Of a DNA stretch of 62,008 bases, positions 10,173 to 22,300 are shown piece after piece (position 1 is the first letter of the stretch; every line of letters begins with the position of its first letter). Source of the stretch: Amoebophrya sp. AT5.2 (lineage: Eukaryota; Sar; Dinophyceae; Syndiniales; Amoebophryaceae). The stretch lies in NCBI GenBank assembly GCA_005223375.1, contig RXOD01003807.1, positions 1 through 62,008 on the forward strand, written 5' to 3'. Under the pieces are notes generated by a model. It saw only the letters and a program-made list of their open reading frames with translations. It was not told the DNA's origin and made no database searches. A program made the translations under genes and the position numbers.

Positions 10173-13100
10173 CATCAGAGCGCCGACAGCTTTGTGCGGT
10201 TTGTTCGGTCGCCGGCAAGTGGCAAGACCACCAACCCCATTCTGCTCCCGTCAAAGCTAGCACCAACTTCGAGAACGACCGAAGCTGGCGAGCCAGACGC
10301 ATCGAAAGCCCTCCAGGAACACAATTTCTTTTGGCGTCATCTTCATCTTCTCCTACTCCTTCATCAACGAGCTACATTCACGAGACATCTATAGCCTGAG
10401 CTCCTGAGCCTTACCTACACCTAGTACGTCGATGAAAAATAAAGGTAAAGTTACTGTGCCCGTGAGTGAAGCAAATGGCTCAGACTCAGCTCCACAGTGC
10501 TTCATCGTCGTCGACGGCAGCTTTTGCTTTTCTCCTGACTTCATATCGATCTGACGTTAATCTTCCCGCCTCCCTGGGATGCCTTTCCAATGCCTGTAAA
10601 TGTAAAGATCGTTTCACTTGAAATTCGGAAAGCCATTGCTCCGACTCACTGTGATCTTGGTCGCGCCCCCCAGCCTCCCTTTACACACATTTACAAGCTA
10701 CACGGACATCCAGATCCCAGGCCCACACGAGACTCCCACAACGGGACTGCTCCCACGGGAGTTCGACTTCAAATTAGCGTACGTAGCACGAGAAGACGAA
10801 AGGAAACGCACCTGATCGGAGACCGAGCCGAAATTCGATTCGAAAAGACGATGCGGAGTCTCGATTTGCCTGCACGCGTACCCGTCGCGCCGTTCGTCGT
10901 GAGCGATTGACGTTTCAGCTGCACGATCTTCAGCTTCTGAAAGTGCAGATTAGATAAACGTCGGCCGCTAGCGTTAGCCTGGATAGAAAGATCTCAGTCC
11001 AATAGGCAGCAGCAAGCGATCCATTGGCTGCCGCGCCTGTAGTTGTGTAAGTGTAAGTTTCATATAAACTAGCTCTGCGCCTGCGCCAGACGTCCATGAA
11101 TCCATAGCACGGCGCCGATCAATCTTGTTCACGACGACCACAATCTTCCCTATGTCACTGGGGTCATTTGCGGGCTCCGAACCACGCGTAAGTTATCTTA
11201 TTAAGGAGTACTTAGGTTGTATAGTTCCCGCGCTGTAGTACATGTGGACGACTGTGTGGCTGGGTACTAACCCTTCGCTACCTTGGCGTACGAAGAGGCT
11301 GCTCCGAATTACGAAAAACAAAGACGCAATGACGAGTCGCGTTTTGTTGTTGTCGATGTCAATGAAGTTGTTGCTTGACAGTGCGAGATAAGTTCCAAAT
11401 TAGGTAAACGACGCACGTCCCTGGGCTGCTGTTGTATTTTGAAGAGCGAGGAGCATGCAAGTAAGGTTGTCACTACCAACCCTACTAGGGGCACGAGCAC
11501 CATACCGCCCTGCAAGGAAACTGAACGCGAGGGACGGGGGGGAGGCGACAGCCCCAAGGACTGCGAACAGCACCCCGCCGCTTGGTTTTTTTACGGCGTC
11601 GCGCGTTGTTGGCGTTCTGATTCTGCTCGAGCGCCCTGCCTCATTTGAATGGCCAACCCTGCGCCGCGCCTGGAAATTGATTCTCGACCCCAGAACTGCT
11701 CTCGATAGGCGAAGCCTCACCGGGGCAGAGGCCAGAGCGGTCGCGGTCGAGGAAGGACTCTGTGCATCCGCGTAGTAAATTTTTGGCGGGTCGCGGGCAG
11801 GCGGCCGTCTTGCAGAGCTGGGCGAATTCGCGACGCGCGAAACGGTAGCGGCGCGGACTTCGGCGACGGCTTCTGCTCCCATCTCGACGAGACCGCGACC
11901 AGTCGCAATATACGACGCGCCCGCAGTTGTTATATGAGCCAGTTAGTGCATTGCTACCAGAGGCAGCAGCGCCGCGCGCGCCCTTGCACCCGCGGCGGGA
12001 TGAAGGTTGCGGAATCCAGCATGATCCGCAGGGGCATGTGTTGCCCGAATGTCGTAGCGGGTTCCCTCCCCCCCGCTGCCTCTTCTCTCCCCCGTCCGCC
12101 GTTTCCTCCGCCTTTCTCTTCTCTGGCTGTTTCGCCGAGCTTGCTGGCGAGGAACACGCAGACGACACCGAAGACAGCGCCGCCCGTCCGCGTCCGGATC
12201 CCCATTTCGACCGCCTCCTCCTTCGTGCCCGCGGCATCCTCGTCCGACAGGACCGGCGCGAGCGGGTTATCCTTTCACCGTGGCGCCTTTTCTATTCCGG
12301 TGATGCCAGGGCTGCAGGCGCTAACTCTGCGGCCATGTGCGGCCGCCTTCGCAATCTCCGCACTGTGGCATGATGGCGCAACACGTGGCCCGCTCCTCAT
12401 TCGCCGCCGGGAGCACGTTCCGCGAAGCCCTCGACGAGCCGCGACCCGCTCCACCTCCCCCGCACGCTCCCAGCAGCCGGTCCGGCAGCCAGCTCATCAC
12501 CCCGCAGGGGGTGGAGGGAGCGGAGGGCGGGGCCCACTCTATTCGCTGAACGGCGAGCCCATCAAAAGTACCCGAATAATGAAGAAGGCTCCCAGCTTTT
12601 GCCCCCGACCCCGCCCACCCCGACAGCCCCTCCTAGTTCCCTAGCGCCCGCTCCACCTTCGTCCGGCTATCCGCCTTCAGCAGCTGCATACCCAGCAACA
12701 CCCTCCAGCCCGCCTCCTCTCTCGCCGCATCCACCAGCACCAAGCGTGTGCCCCGACATGTTGGAATGCTTTATTTTCATGCTTCATGGTCACGCTGGCG
12801 TCTGTGCCACGTTACAGTTTTAGATAAACATGATGCGAGCGAACATGAATGGCCCGCTAGGATTACGAGCAGCCAAAGCCAAGGATCATGATCGCAGGCA
12901 TGCCTGTTCAGCACAGAGTTGCAGAAAATGGAATGGCACCAACGCTGACGCCGAAGAAGATAGCAACGTATTTATTGTGATGCTCTCTCTCAGTCGCGCA
13001 CGCTCCTGTCCCGTCCTCAACGCTGCTCCTTTACTTTATCTTTGTGTTTCTTCCACGTGGTGAAAAGCCTTCGCCACGTTGCAAACACGTACATGACTGC

Positions 13101-13316
13101 CCGAGCAAGCTAGGCTGCCACTGCCGAAAGACTCAGGTAACGCCACTCGTTTTTCCAGTAATCGCGGCAATGCTGCACTAGCAGTCTATCTCTGTGTCGT
13201 CTTTGAACATCGCGATCGTGTTGCAGCTGCAATATGGGGCACACAAAAGCAAAATCAAAATGTGGCTCCTCGCGTTTATATCAATCAATTTGACTCATGG
13301 TTGCGCTTTTCTCACT
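10173..13316. other. 3.1-kb stretch without a confident gene
   Basis: From 10173 to about 11400 base composition is mixed, many stops occur in all frames and I see no gene. From about 11400 to 12830 the DNA is GC-rich and open on both strands, so a gene may lie here, but no frame wins. Candidates are minus 11641-12237 (Arg/Ser-rich), minus 11954-12205 with a cyclin-like scrap, and plus proline-rich frames near 12364-12549 and 12600-12823. From 12830 to 13316 I see nothing. Confidence 0.5.
12364..12823 (+). CDS. Possible proline-rich protein fragment (plus strand, doubtful)
   Basis: Two plus-strand frames with C/G-ending codons follow each other. The first runs from an ATG near 12373 to the stop at 12549 and is rich in Pro/Ser; it includes SFAAGSTFREALDEPRP. 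The second, about 12600-12823 in another frame, is a Pro/Ala/Ser stretch ending in MLECFIFMLHGHAGV before a stop. They could be exons of one gene joined across about 50 bases, but I found no convincing splice pair. It would be the only plus-strand gene in an otherwise minus-strand window, and proline-rich frames arise easily opposite GC-rich DNA, so confidence is low. Confidence 0.2.
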
Positions 13317-14586
13317 TCACACTTTCATCTCCGCGAGCAGTCCTTGCTTACACGCATTCAGCTCCTGCATCATGGCGTCCATTTCGCGGGCAATGTCGAA
13401 GTACATGAAGTGCGTGTCCAATGCTTGCAGGGCGAGTATCACGCACTGCCGCGGACCCCGCACGCGCAGATACCCCGGCTTCGAACGGTTTTCCCGACTG
13501 GTTCGACTCTTGATGTTGCCTTTTGCGTCTCGTCTTCCGGCGTCGCTGTCTCCCGGGCTGGACGCGAGAAGCTCCAGCTGGTTCGAAGAGCTCGTCTGTA
13601 ATCGTGATCATGCGTGTCGCGAGAACTAATGGCATTCGAACCTCGATGAAGAACACTTGTTCCTTCGATACACGACGAGCATCGATACATCTTCCATCAA
13701 CCGAAGCACTTTACTGTGACACAACCACAAGCCATATTTCCGTAATTACCGCCGACCCCCCGCCCGTGTCCTTTTCTCGGTTCGCGTCCCGGCCCTCGGG
13801 CTCCTCCGCCACTTGATCCACGACCGCGGACCCCCCGGCCGCCAGGCTGTTTGTCGACGCCGAGCCCTTCATCGCGGACCCGCCCCCTTTCTGGTTCTCG
13901 ATACTAATCTGGGCCCTTGTGGACTGCGCGATCTGTTTCAGCAACTGCGAGGACTGGATCACGAAGGAGAGCTCCTGAACCGGATAGTGCTCCTCCGCGT
14001 ACACGAACTCCTCGCGAAGAAAGGGCAGATCCTCGTCCACACCGCCGATTATTTTCACCGTGGTCACCCTCTGCGAAGGCGGCCGGGGGGAGGAAAGAAC
14101 CTGGGTGGTGGTCTCGTCTCCATGCCCATTTGCGATCAGCCTAACTGCGATTTTCCTTTGATTTCCAGCGTACTTTTGGCGACAGCTTTCTCCCTATGCT
14201 GCATGTGCATCAACTAGCATCCTATGAATGCCTCATCGTCATCTCTCCACATTTGAAAGTGAACGTACCTCGTCCGCCGGCGACGCATTCGGTGTCTTTT
14301 GCACTACGACGTCAGCCACGATTTCGAAGCGCACCCCGCCGTACTTCTCTTGCAAGGCTTTCAGGCGTTCCCGACTGCGGCCGAACAAAATCCCGCAGTG
14401 CTCTTGCGGGATATGAAGGAGGCGGGGATTCACCGGCCCCTCCTTCGGCCGGTTCTGACGCTTTCGCAGGTACTTGGTGAACTTTTTCTCGGACTTGGAC
14501 CAGAAGTCAGAGCTGTACTGCGAAGTGTCCGCCACCGCACCCTGGGTCAACAGGGCCGCCTCCGCGGCGGTCAGTTTCATCGTCAT
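13317..14586 (-). CDS. KH-domain RNA-binding protein (3 exons)
   Basis: Proposed exons, in reading order, are 14586-14269, 14070-13750 and 13595-13317, giving 305 residues. Both introns are GT-AG and phase 0: GAG|GTACGT ... TTCGCAG|AGG (198 bases) and GCG|GTAATT ... TTACAG|ACG (154 bases). Residues about 58-116 form a KH fold: HIPQEHCGILFGRSRERLK, then an aromatic strand and, across the first splice, RVTTVKIIGG. The usual GxxG loop reads GRSR, so its second glycine is replaced. A Gly/Ser-rich linker leads to a helical tail, QALDTHFMYFDIAREMDAMM. KH domains bind single-stranded RNA or DNA; the target is unknown. The start is the first ATG of a clean exon, with a second ATG two codons on. The otubain gene ends 365 bases upstream. 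Confidence 0.8.
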
Positions 14587-14951
14587 CAGGGGCGATTAGC
14601 TATAGAAGAAAGTAAAAAAGCCTTTGCCTTTCACCTACTGTCTGAAAGACTCAACCTCAAGCACGGCGACCTTTTTGATGGAGCTTTAGTACTAGCGTCG
14701 AACACGTTCTCGTTCCGTCGCTGGCCCACGCGTCGGCATATTTCGATCGTGCGAATCGCACATGCACATCAATGACGGAACAAGTACCCAATTGAATGCA
14801 ACATCGGAGCGGCAATTCGGCACTTCGCACCCACCTGGCCATTTCAAAAATTGCTTTGATAGAGGGCGGGCAGGTTCTTTTCTTTCTCGCGCATACGTTC
14901 ACCGCCGGTGGCCAGGCCATAGATAGCGTTCTCGAGAAGTTCGCATTTTGT
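14587..14951. other. Spacer between KH and otubain genes
   Basis: This 365-base spacer holds the 3' flank of the otubain gene and the 5' flank of the KH gene. I see no conserved frame, repeat or RNA gene in it. Confidence 0.5.
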
Positions 14952-16001
14952 TCAATACAGCAGTTCGTAGTGCCCTGGTCTGTACAGGAAGTTGATCACA
15001 AACCTTGCGCCGGGTCCGCCCTCGAACGCGAGCTCGTGCGGCGTGCAAAACTCTCCCTCACTTTGATCCAGGTAGAAGATCCGGATGGGCACGCGAAAGA
15101 AGCTCGCCAGCGCCTGTATCTGCAGCTGGTCGGCCTCTCGCCACATCGGATCCACCTCCTGCTGGCAGAAAGCGTCCACACTCCCATAGCTGTCCATCAG
15201 AAACGGGAAGTACTCGTCCCTGTTGTGCTTGAGGTAGGAGGAGGTGAGACACCGGAGAAAGCAGATGGGATAGTTCAGATCGTCGCTCTGGAAAAGCTTC
15301 TCGAGCGACGAGGCAGGGACCGCCGAGGCCTTGGACGCTCCGTCCGCGGCGTTCTGCTCGGGGAAGATCGAGGCAAGCACTGTGTTGTTGTTCGTTTCTC
15401 AATGACAATCGCAAACGTCGGCAAGGGCAATGCAAATGGAGTGCTGGAACTACACCGCTAAAGCTAAGACCGGCTAAGAACTCTCTCTCGTCTGACCACA
15501 GCCTCCATTACCTGGATCGATGGTATGAATGTTTGTAGTACCTTCCACCGTTTCTTCCCACATTCCTTCGAGCGCGAACTTGTCGTAGCCAGCCGTCTCG
15601 CAGTAGCCGAGGCTCTCGCCCTTGATCTTCGCGAAAGTTTTTTGGCGAAACGCCACGTCAACGCACATCTCGTGCATCAGGCCGAACAAGTACGACCGGT
15701 AGAAGCAATTCCCGTCGCGTCGACACTTCCGCATCTGCGTGAACAAGCGACTCGCGCTTGACGAACTCGCTCCCGCGCTTTCGCTTGAGACCCCAACGTC
15801 TACTTCCTTCGCCAGATTCAGCAACTTCCGCGAGAAAATGTTTACACTGCCACCGCCTGGCGCAGGAAATTCGGTTGCATCCGTAGCAAACGCGCGCAAA
15901 TCAATCAGGGAGGAAATCGCCGGCGTCTGCTTGGCCTCGTCGCGCAGACGCTCAACCTGAGCAAGAGTCTGCTCGTCAGTCGCGCCGTGGTCCTCCGCCA
16001 T
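14952..16001 (-). CDS. Otubain-type ubiquitin thioesterase (OTU cysteine protease)
   Basis: Two exons, 16001-15512 and 15379-14952, give 305 residues. The 132-base intron is GT-AG in phase 1 (ATCCAG|GTAATG ... AACACAG|TGCTTG). The peptidase C65 signature is clear: RRDGNCFYRSYLFG supplies the catalytic Asp (about residue 96) and Cys (about 99), and the C-terminal YRPGHYELLY supplies the His (about 300). LNYPICFLRCLTSSYLK and FCQQEVDPMWREADQLQI match the conserved core between them. Otubains cut ubiquitin chains, often K48-linked, and OTUB1 also blocks certain E2 enzymes. Length is close to the family norm. I chose the ATG at 16001; an earlier GTG in the same frame is not a normal eukaryotic start. 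All three catalytic residues are present, so it is probably active in the cytosol or nucleus. Confidence 0.92.
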
Positions 16002-16510
16002 GGTGAGTAGGCTTGCTTTCAACTGTTGATACACGTAGTTTATTTTTGAACCACAGGCACAACAATTCTCGTTTCACCGTCAGGGTCAGCGTATCAATCT
16101 ATCAATCTTTCGTATAGTAGCCTTAGCCACGATGAAGTGAGCAGAGATGAAGATGATCTCACTGCGAGAACCAGAAGACGAGAGATATGAAAAGAATGCG
16201 CAGCGCCCGCGCCACAATGTGAAGAGGGGTTTTATCGTCGTAGTGAAGGCACATGCAGATCTTTGACCTCGTGACCAGAACGAGCTACCACGAAAACTGG
16301 CTCGTGGAGGTCAAACCTTGATCGAGATGATCAGATACAGTCTGATGCGTCTCAATGATCGAACCGTCTGAATAGGCGAGCGAGTGGCTGAGCCTGAGTG
16401 AGTATCTTCGCGCGAGTTTGTAGAGTATTTCATCTTCAACCATTGTACTTTCCTAGAGATCCTTGATGAAATGCGCATGCTGCGTGCACCGGCACACGTG
16501 ACGCCACCTT
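16002..16510. other. Spacer, no gene seen
   Basis: About 510 bases between the end of the 895-residue protein gene and the otubain start. Stops are frequent in all frames and the sequence is less GC-rich than the genes. I see no RNA gene or repeat. Confidence 0.5.
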
Positions 16511-19198
16511 CTACGCTGGCGCCCGCACGTAGTAGCGCACGTCGCACAGGCCCAAATCGTGCGAGGCGGCCCCCTTAAATGTCAGCGCCAGGTTGTACTT
16601 GAGCAGTGTAACCATGTCTTGCAGGACCATCGGCGTCTGTAGAAACTTCTTCGACGCAGGGTGGTGGAACACAAAGTGGCGGTCCTCCTGACACTGCGTC
16701 GTCATGTCCTCCTCTTGTAGTTGTAATTGATGCCCCTGTGGTCCTCGCGCTGCAGCTGCTTTCTCGGCTTCTCGCTTTTTCTTCCGTACAAAGCAGTCGG
16801 CAATGCCAAGACACAATCCGGAGGAGAAGGGCTCATGGGAGCTCTCCATACTCTCGTTCCTTGCAAGGAGTAGATGCCGGACGCCGTCTCTTCGCCGGCG
16901 CGTCTCGTGCGTGACCGAGGTCCAGTTGAAGGCCTTTGCTTCAAGATTGTCCTCTACCTCATGCCCAAACCTGGCGAGCACCTCCTCGAAATAGATGTCC
17001 AACAACAGCGAATCCAGACTGCGCGGCTGCCCGATTTTCGCCCGGTCCAAGACGCTCGCGGTCAAATTCTTTGTCAAAACGTCCGCAAACAGTCCCACAA
17101 GCTCGTTGGTGTAGTAATTACGCGTCTCGTAGCCCTTGTGCTGGCGGATGAGCGAGGCAAAAAAAGCGTACTTGTCCGCGTTCCCTGGATAGTATGAGAG
17201 CAGAATGACCAGCTCCAGCGGCTGGAGCTCTTTCAGAGGAATGGGACCGATGGAGCCGCAGACGCTGTTCATGATTTGGAGGTAGTGGCGCCACTCCGGC
17301 GTCGAGACGAAAAAGCTTTCCGCCGTCTTCCGCGGAAGCTTAAAGCGGTCCTGCTCCAGCAGCCACAGCTCCAAATCTTCGGGCTTCGGAACCTCCTCTT
17401 CTTCTGCGGAAACTGTCGACTGCGGCGGTACTTCTTCTGAATTCGAAATCGCGTCGCCCGTTTGTCCAATCACGTCGGCAAGCCGCTTCACAAACCCCAT
17501 TTTTCCCAACCACTCCGTGCACAGATGAATGACGATGCAGGGTACTTCCCCGACTTCGTTCGCTTTTCGCCGCACCACCTCGTGGCAGAAACGAAACGCC
17601 ATGCGCACGCCGAATGTGATTTCAGTGCTGGTCGTCGCGGAGGTGGATTGCTCACCTGAGTGGGCATTTGCAGGAGCTTCTGCCCGCACAGCATCCCAGC
17701 CGCGCTTCTTCTTCTGCTCTTTCGCTTCTCGTCTCCGCACGCTCGGGAGCACGATTTCACGGTCGAAAAACGACTGAAACGAGGGCTGCACGTCGGGTCG
17801 GTAGGACACAGGCACTCCCAGGTGATGCGTCCGCCGGCCGTCAGCATCTCCAGAAGATGTTGATGAAGATGGGGAGGTGCTATATTTCTGAGGCATGTAC
17901 ATGCTGCGGATCGCCGTGTCCACTCTGGATTGCAGTTCAGAAGTAACGGCTTCTGCCGGCTGCGGGTGCGGAAGGACTGCGGCCTCCGCTGCAAGCTGCT
18001 TCGCCGGCGGAACGATCGACGACGGCGAAGGTGGAGGTGGCGATGATGGTGCAATGAGCGCAGCGGCCTGGTCATAGCCATAGGAAGGGGCCGTTACTGT
18101 TTCGCTGGTGCTCTCTCGACTAGCAGCGTCATCCCCTACAACTACATCCGCAGCTCCGTGCCGCCTCCGCAGTTCCGCGAGTGCGCGCTGATTGCCCTGC
18201 GTAATGAGGTGGACTGGCCGTCGCTTCTGCGCCCCGAAGTTCTCGTCTTCCCCAAAGTCATTGGTTGCCGAAGCTGGGGATGGCTCCTGGTCCTGCGGAG
18301 AGGAGGCAACTACCAGGACCTCGGGTTCAGGTTCGTTTATAACTTTCGGTTGATTTACTATCTCCGTCTCTGTCGCCGGACGCAAATACCTTCTCTCGAC
18401 CACCACGTGTTGGTGGGCCACGACGTCGACTTTCGCAGCCTGGTACTCTTCGTATCTGGCCACTTTGGACGTGACGCTGTTGGGGCTGGCAGCCACGGTC
18501 GACGGCCCTTCTTGAGCCTGTCGTTGGGGCAGTGCTTGCGCAGCAATGTCGACGGCAGTGATATCAGTCGCAGTGGCCATAATCTGCAAGGATATCGCAG
18601 AAAGTGAGTTCGCATCCACACTGCCGCCTGCCTCGTCCCCGCCGGCCGCGAGCCGTTGAAACACAGCGTCGCGCGTGATCCCCGGCTGCGGAAAGGGGGA
18701 GTCGCCGCGGCTGTGACGGGCCGCGATCGTCTCTTGCAATCTGAAGAACTCGAGAACGCCGGGCTCTGCTACGCCGACCGACGTCGGAGAAGGATGGCTC
18801 CGGTTCCCGTGGAAGGTTCCCAGCACGGCGTAGTCACTGTATCGCACGGCGTTCTGCTTCGCGTACGGAAGGTCATAGTCCTCGAGCGTGTCAAACGTGT
18901 TCGGACACTTGACCATGCTTCCCCAGCCGTGGCACGGGCGCAGCGGGAAAAAGCTCTCCGGGAAGTAGATTTCGTGCAGCAGCTCAAACGAGCGCGGCAC
19001 GAGGGCCCCGTCGTGGTCGGCCGCAACGTTGAGGTAGTCGCAGTGCACGTAGACGAGGCGGCCGCTGCTCGTTGTGGTCTCCAGTCCAGGAATGTTCACG
19101 ACCCGTAACGGCTTCAAAAAGGCAACTTCGACGTAGAAGTTCACCTCGTCCAGAATACCGAATGCGCGCTGGTAACACGTAAGCTTCTGGTCGCCCAT
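16511..19198 (-). CDS. Unrecognised 895-residue protein
   Basis: A single open frame starts with ATG at 19198 and stops at 16511. The first ~150 residues are ordered and rich in aromatic residues (LLHEIYFPESFFPLRPCHGW). A long Ala/Pro/Ser-rich, probably disordered middle follows (about 200-520). The C-terminal third is again ordered and helical, with IPLKELQPLELVILLSYYPG and SLIRQHKGYETRNYYTNELV, and a basic stretch VRKKKREAEKAAAARG near 800. There is no signal peptide and no clear membrane segment. I do not recognise the family. The upstream gene ends only 125 bases before this ATG, so its promoter or trans-splice site must be compact. Confidence 0.75.
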   Translation of the reverse strand: MGDQKLTCYQRAFGILDEVNFYVEVAFLKPLRVVNIPGLETTTSSGRLVYVHCDYLNVAADHDGALVPRSFELLHEIYFPESFFPLRPCHGWGSMVKCPNTFDTLEDYDLPYAKQNAVRYSDYAVLGTFHGNRSHPSPTSVGVAEPGVLEFFRLQETIAARHSRGDSPFPQPGITRDAVFQRLAAGGDEAGGSVDANSLSAISLQIMATATDITAVDIAAQALPQRQAQEGPSTVAASPNSVTSKVARYEEYQAAKVDVVAHQHVVVERRYLRPATETEIVNQPKVINEPEPEVLVVASSPQDQEPSPASATNDFGEDENFGAQKRRPVHLITQGNQRALAELRRRHGAADVVVGDDAASRESTSETVTAPSYGYDQAAALIAPSSPPPPSPSSIVPPAKQLAAEAAVLPHPQPAEAVTSELQSRVDTAIRSMYMPQKYSTSPSSSTSSGDADGRRTHHLGVPVSYRPDVQPSFQSFFDREIVLPSVRRREAKEQKKKRGWDAVRAEAPANAHSGEQSTSATTSTEITFGVRMAFRFCHEVVRRKANEVGEVPCIVIHLCTEWLGKMGFVKRLADVIGQTGDAISNSEEVPPQSTVSAEEEEVPKPEDLELWLLEQDRFKLPRKTAESFFVSTPEWRHYLQIMNSVCGSIGPIPLKELQPLELVILLSYYPGNADKYAFFASLIRQHKGYETRNYYTNELVGLFADVLTKNLTASVLDRAKIGQPRSLDSLLLDIYFEEVLARFGHEVEDNLEAKAFNWTSVTHETRRRRDGVRHLLLARNESMESSHEPFSSGLCLGIADCFVRKKKREAEKAAAARGPQGHQLQLQEEDMTTQCQEDRHFVFHHPASKKFLQTPMVLQDMVTLLKYNLALTFKGAASHDLGLCDVRYYVRAPA

Positions 19199-19323
19199 GC
19201 GGCAGCCGGCCCAGCCAAACCTGTGGGCCGCGGGGTCATTTCATCATTCTGAATTGATGTGGACGAAGCACGAGGCGAAATCCTCCCGCCATCGAGATCG
19301 ACTGAGGTTCAACATCTTCTTCT

Positions 19324-22300
19324 TCATTTACATTTTTTACTACAGGACGATGATTTTTGCATGCTGTTCACGCACTCGTACCTGTTCACCAGTTCCTCTG
19401 AAAGCAGGAAGACCCGGTTCGCAGCGTATGCGTGGTAGTTGCTGACGCGGCGCCCCGGTCGCAGCAGCTGGCGTTTCAGTTTGTCCGCTGCTGCTTTGCC
19501 TTTGTCCTCTGCCCCCTCTGCCTCTCCTGCAAATGACTGATACTTCTCGTATTCCTTGTACGAGACTCCGAACTCCGCCCGCACTCGCGGGTCCGCCAAG
19601 TCCTTGTCCAAGAACGCATCCTGCTTCTGCACGCGCGCTTTTTCCAGTTCCGCGAGCCGGCTCTGAATCGCGCGAGATTCTCGAATCAGGTCGTACTGCG
19701 CGGAGCTGCAAACAGGGGCAGTCGCCGCGGGCTCGGTGACAACGTCGCCCCCGCCTGCTTCTGGGACTGGATGACTCCCCGCGTAGTACTCCATCGCAAG
19801 CCGCGTTCTGCACTCTTCCCGGAGGCCGGAAGTACGCCCAGCTGGACCAAGCTTCGGCTTTTCTCTTTCAGGCACAGCTTCCACCACACCTTCGGCACCA
19901 TTGTTCTCTGCGTCCGCACGCGCTTGCTCCACCGTTCCATGTTGTAGCGTGTACCGACCTTCCTCGCGGATCATGAAGGACAGCTCCGCGAGCCGGGTCT
20001 GCAAGCGGTCTTGTTCCTGTTCGTGGCCCTCAAGTTCCTCGTCGCGCGACTCAGAGAACGGGTCTCGCGGCGAGAGGCCTTCGGGTCCCTCGTCCAGGGT
20101 CACCATCAGATCAATGTCTGCGTCGGGAATGTCCAGCCTGCCGTTCGCGTGAAAGCCCTGCAAACTCCCGTACCTCAGGAACCCGATGTACGTTCCTCCC
20201 ACCGGAAACCAGGCGGAGCTCTGCCGCTTCGGCTCCGCTGTCGATGTGCCGCGGCCGCTGGTGGTACTCGTACTTCCGTTGCCCCCACTACCTTCTTCCG
20301 ATTCCACCGCCAGGAAGTGGCGATCGAACGCCTCCTTTACGTGTCGGAAGAAGACGTTCGCCAGATGGTACTCCTTCATCTGGCTCTTGCGGGCCTCGCC
20401 ACCGGCCCGTAAGTTCATCAGCGTCGTTTCCGCCATGAAGGGCACGGGGAAACCGCCGGTCGGCTCGGAGTACAATTGGTTCATGCTTTCCACCTTCCAG
20501 TCCTCGTGTCGCTTCGTGATCCTGGACTTGTCCACTGCGCGACTGTTCGTGGAAAGATGGACCTCGGCCTCGATCTTCTGCTCGAGAAAGTCGAAGAGGT
20601 ACCGCAGGTCGTGCACCCACGCGGCCAGGATGCGGAGCAGTTTCTCGCGCTGCATCACGTGGCCGAGGAAGGCCACGAGCAGGGACTCCTCCTCCTTCGC
20701 GAAGTGGGATTTCTGCTGAACACGGCGGTGGAAGGCGCGCCCGTTCTGCTTGATGTACTGGGGGAGGAAGGCGTACCGAAACTTCGGCGTGAGTAGCTCG
20801 CGGGGCCGCTGGGCGAGCTGGTCCCGGAGCAGCGCGTCCAAGTCGACTGCGTCCTCAGGGGGTGGCCCCTCTTGTTCGGCTGATGAAGGAAGTGCGCTGC
20901 TCTCGCCAGCGGTCGCGGGCGCGGTGCCGGGGACCTCCACATCAGCCGTGGTCTCCACGTCCAAGTCCGCCTGAGTTACATGCAATATCTGCGACAACGT
21001 ATCGGTAAACCTGCTCCGTTCCAGAATTCTATCCCGGTGCGAGAGTCGCTCCGCCTCGTAGTTGGGCTGCCGCACAAACCGCTTTGTTCCACGACGACCC
21101 TTCGCCTTTCGCCCCTGCTGTTCCAGCTTCTCTTCCAGCAGAAGCATCTTGGAATCGAAGAACCCGAACAGGTGCGTGTCGTACACGATGTCGTCGAGGA
21201 TGATCGTGAGCCATCTTCCGATTTGCAGCCGGAATCTCTTGTCCAACGACTCGCGCAACATGCTCGACTTGATCTGCCCCGAGGATACGGCCGTGATGAA
21301 GCCCATCAGAGCGTACTCCTCCTCGACCAGCCGCGAGATGACGTACGCAAGTCCCATGCACTCGCGCTGCGGAAACAGTTCAACGCCACCGGTTTCCAGG
21401 GCCTGCAGCGGCGCGGCGTGCTCCGGTTGGACCGCCGCAAGCCTGGCGAGCAGCGCGTCCTCCGGCGGTGCAGCGTGGTCAGCTGCTATCGCCCCTTCCC
21501 CAGGATTGCCCATCTCGTCTGCGAACACTTCCGGCGCAGAATGGTGCAGCAGATCGGCCACCGCCTCAGAAAACTCGCCGGCAATGGCGGTTAGATTACG
21601 CTGGAACTTCTGGAAGATCGTCCCCTTGAAGATGTTCTTGATGTAGCCCATCCTGCGCAGGATGATCGGATCCTGCCCGGAAATCGCGCGATACGCGTCC
21701 GCAATCACGGCGGAACCGTGGGGCGAAACGTCAACGCCCGCAAGCGCCGCGAGCGCTTGCGGGACCGGTTCGGCACCAGCCGTCGAGTCTTGAGAGCTCG
21801 CTGTTGGGCTCGCGGTCGCATGCGACTGGTGCGAGCACGGGGCGACGGCCAGTCCGCCTCCCGCGCTGGCGGTTACGCCACAGACGTCTGCCGTTGTGGC
21901 GTTGGCATTCGCCGCACCCACGGCAGCAGCTTCAGCCGCCAAGGTGTTCTCAAACAAATGCCGGTAGAAGAGGCTTTCGAACTGCTCAACGACTGCCGAC
22001 TCATCGTCCACCTCGTCAGCCGCGTCTTCTCCCTCCTCCCGCTTTTTCCTGTGCTCTTCCCGAGCGACCGCCAACATTCCCAGCAGCGCTTTCGGCGCCC
22101 AACGGTCCGTATTTTTCCCGACACCGATACTGTTCGTCCGGTCCTCCGCGCGAAAGAAAAAGTCCTGGTACTTCGCGTCCTGTTCGTCGTATGCTGTGAC
22201 GAAGAAATTGATCGGGTTCTTCACAATTTTGCCCTTGAATGGCGTCGTCACCTGTGTGTCGGATGTTGTGGTGGACGTGGAGGTCGTTGTACTACTACTG

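Noticed and set aside
11954..12275. Cyclin fragment on the minus strand
   Set aside because: One short stretch resembles the cyclin box, but the rest of the box is missing on either side, and a similar cyclin-like scrap on the plus strand shows that such matches arise by chance here.
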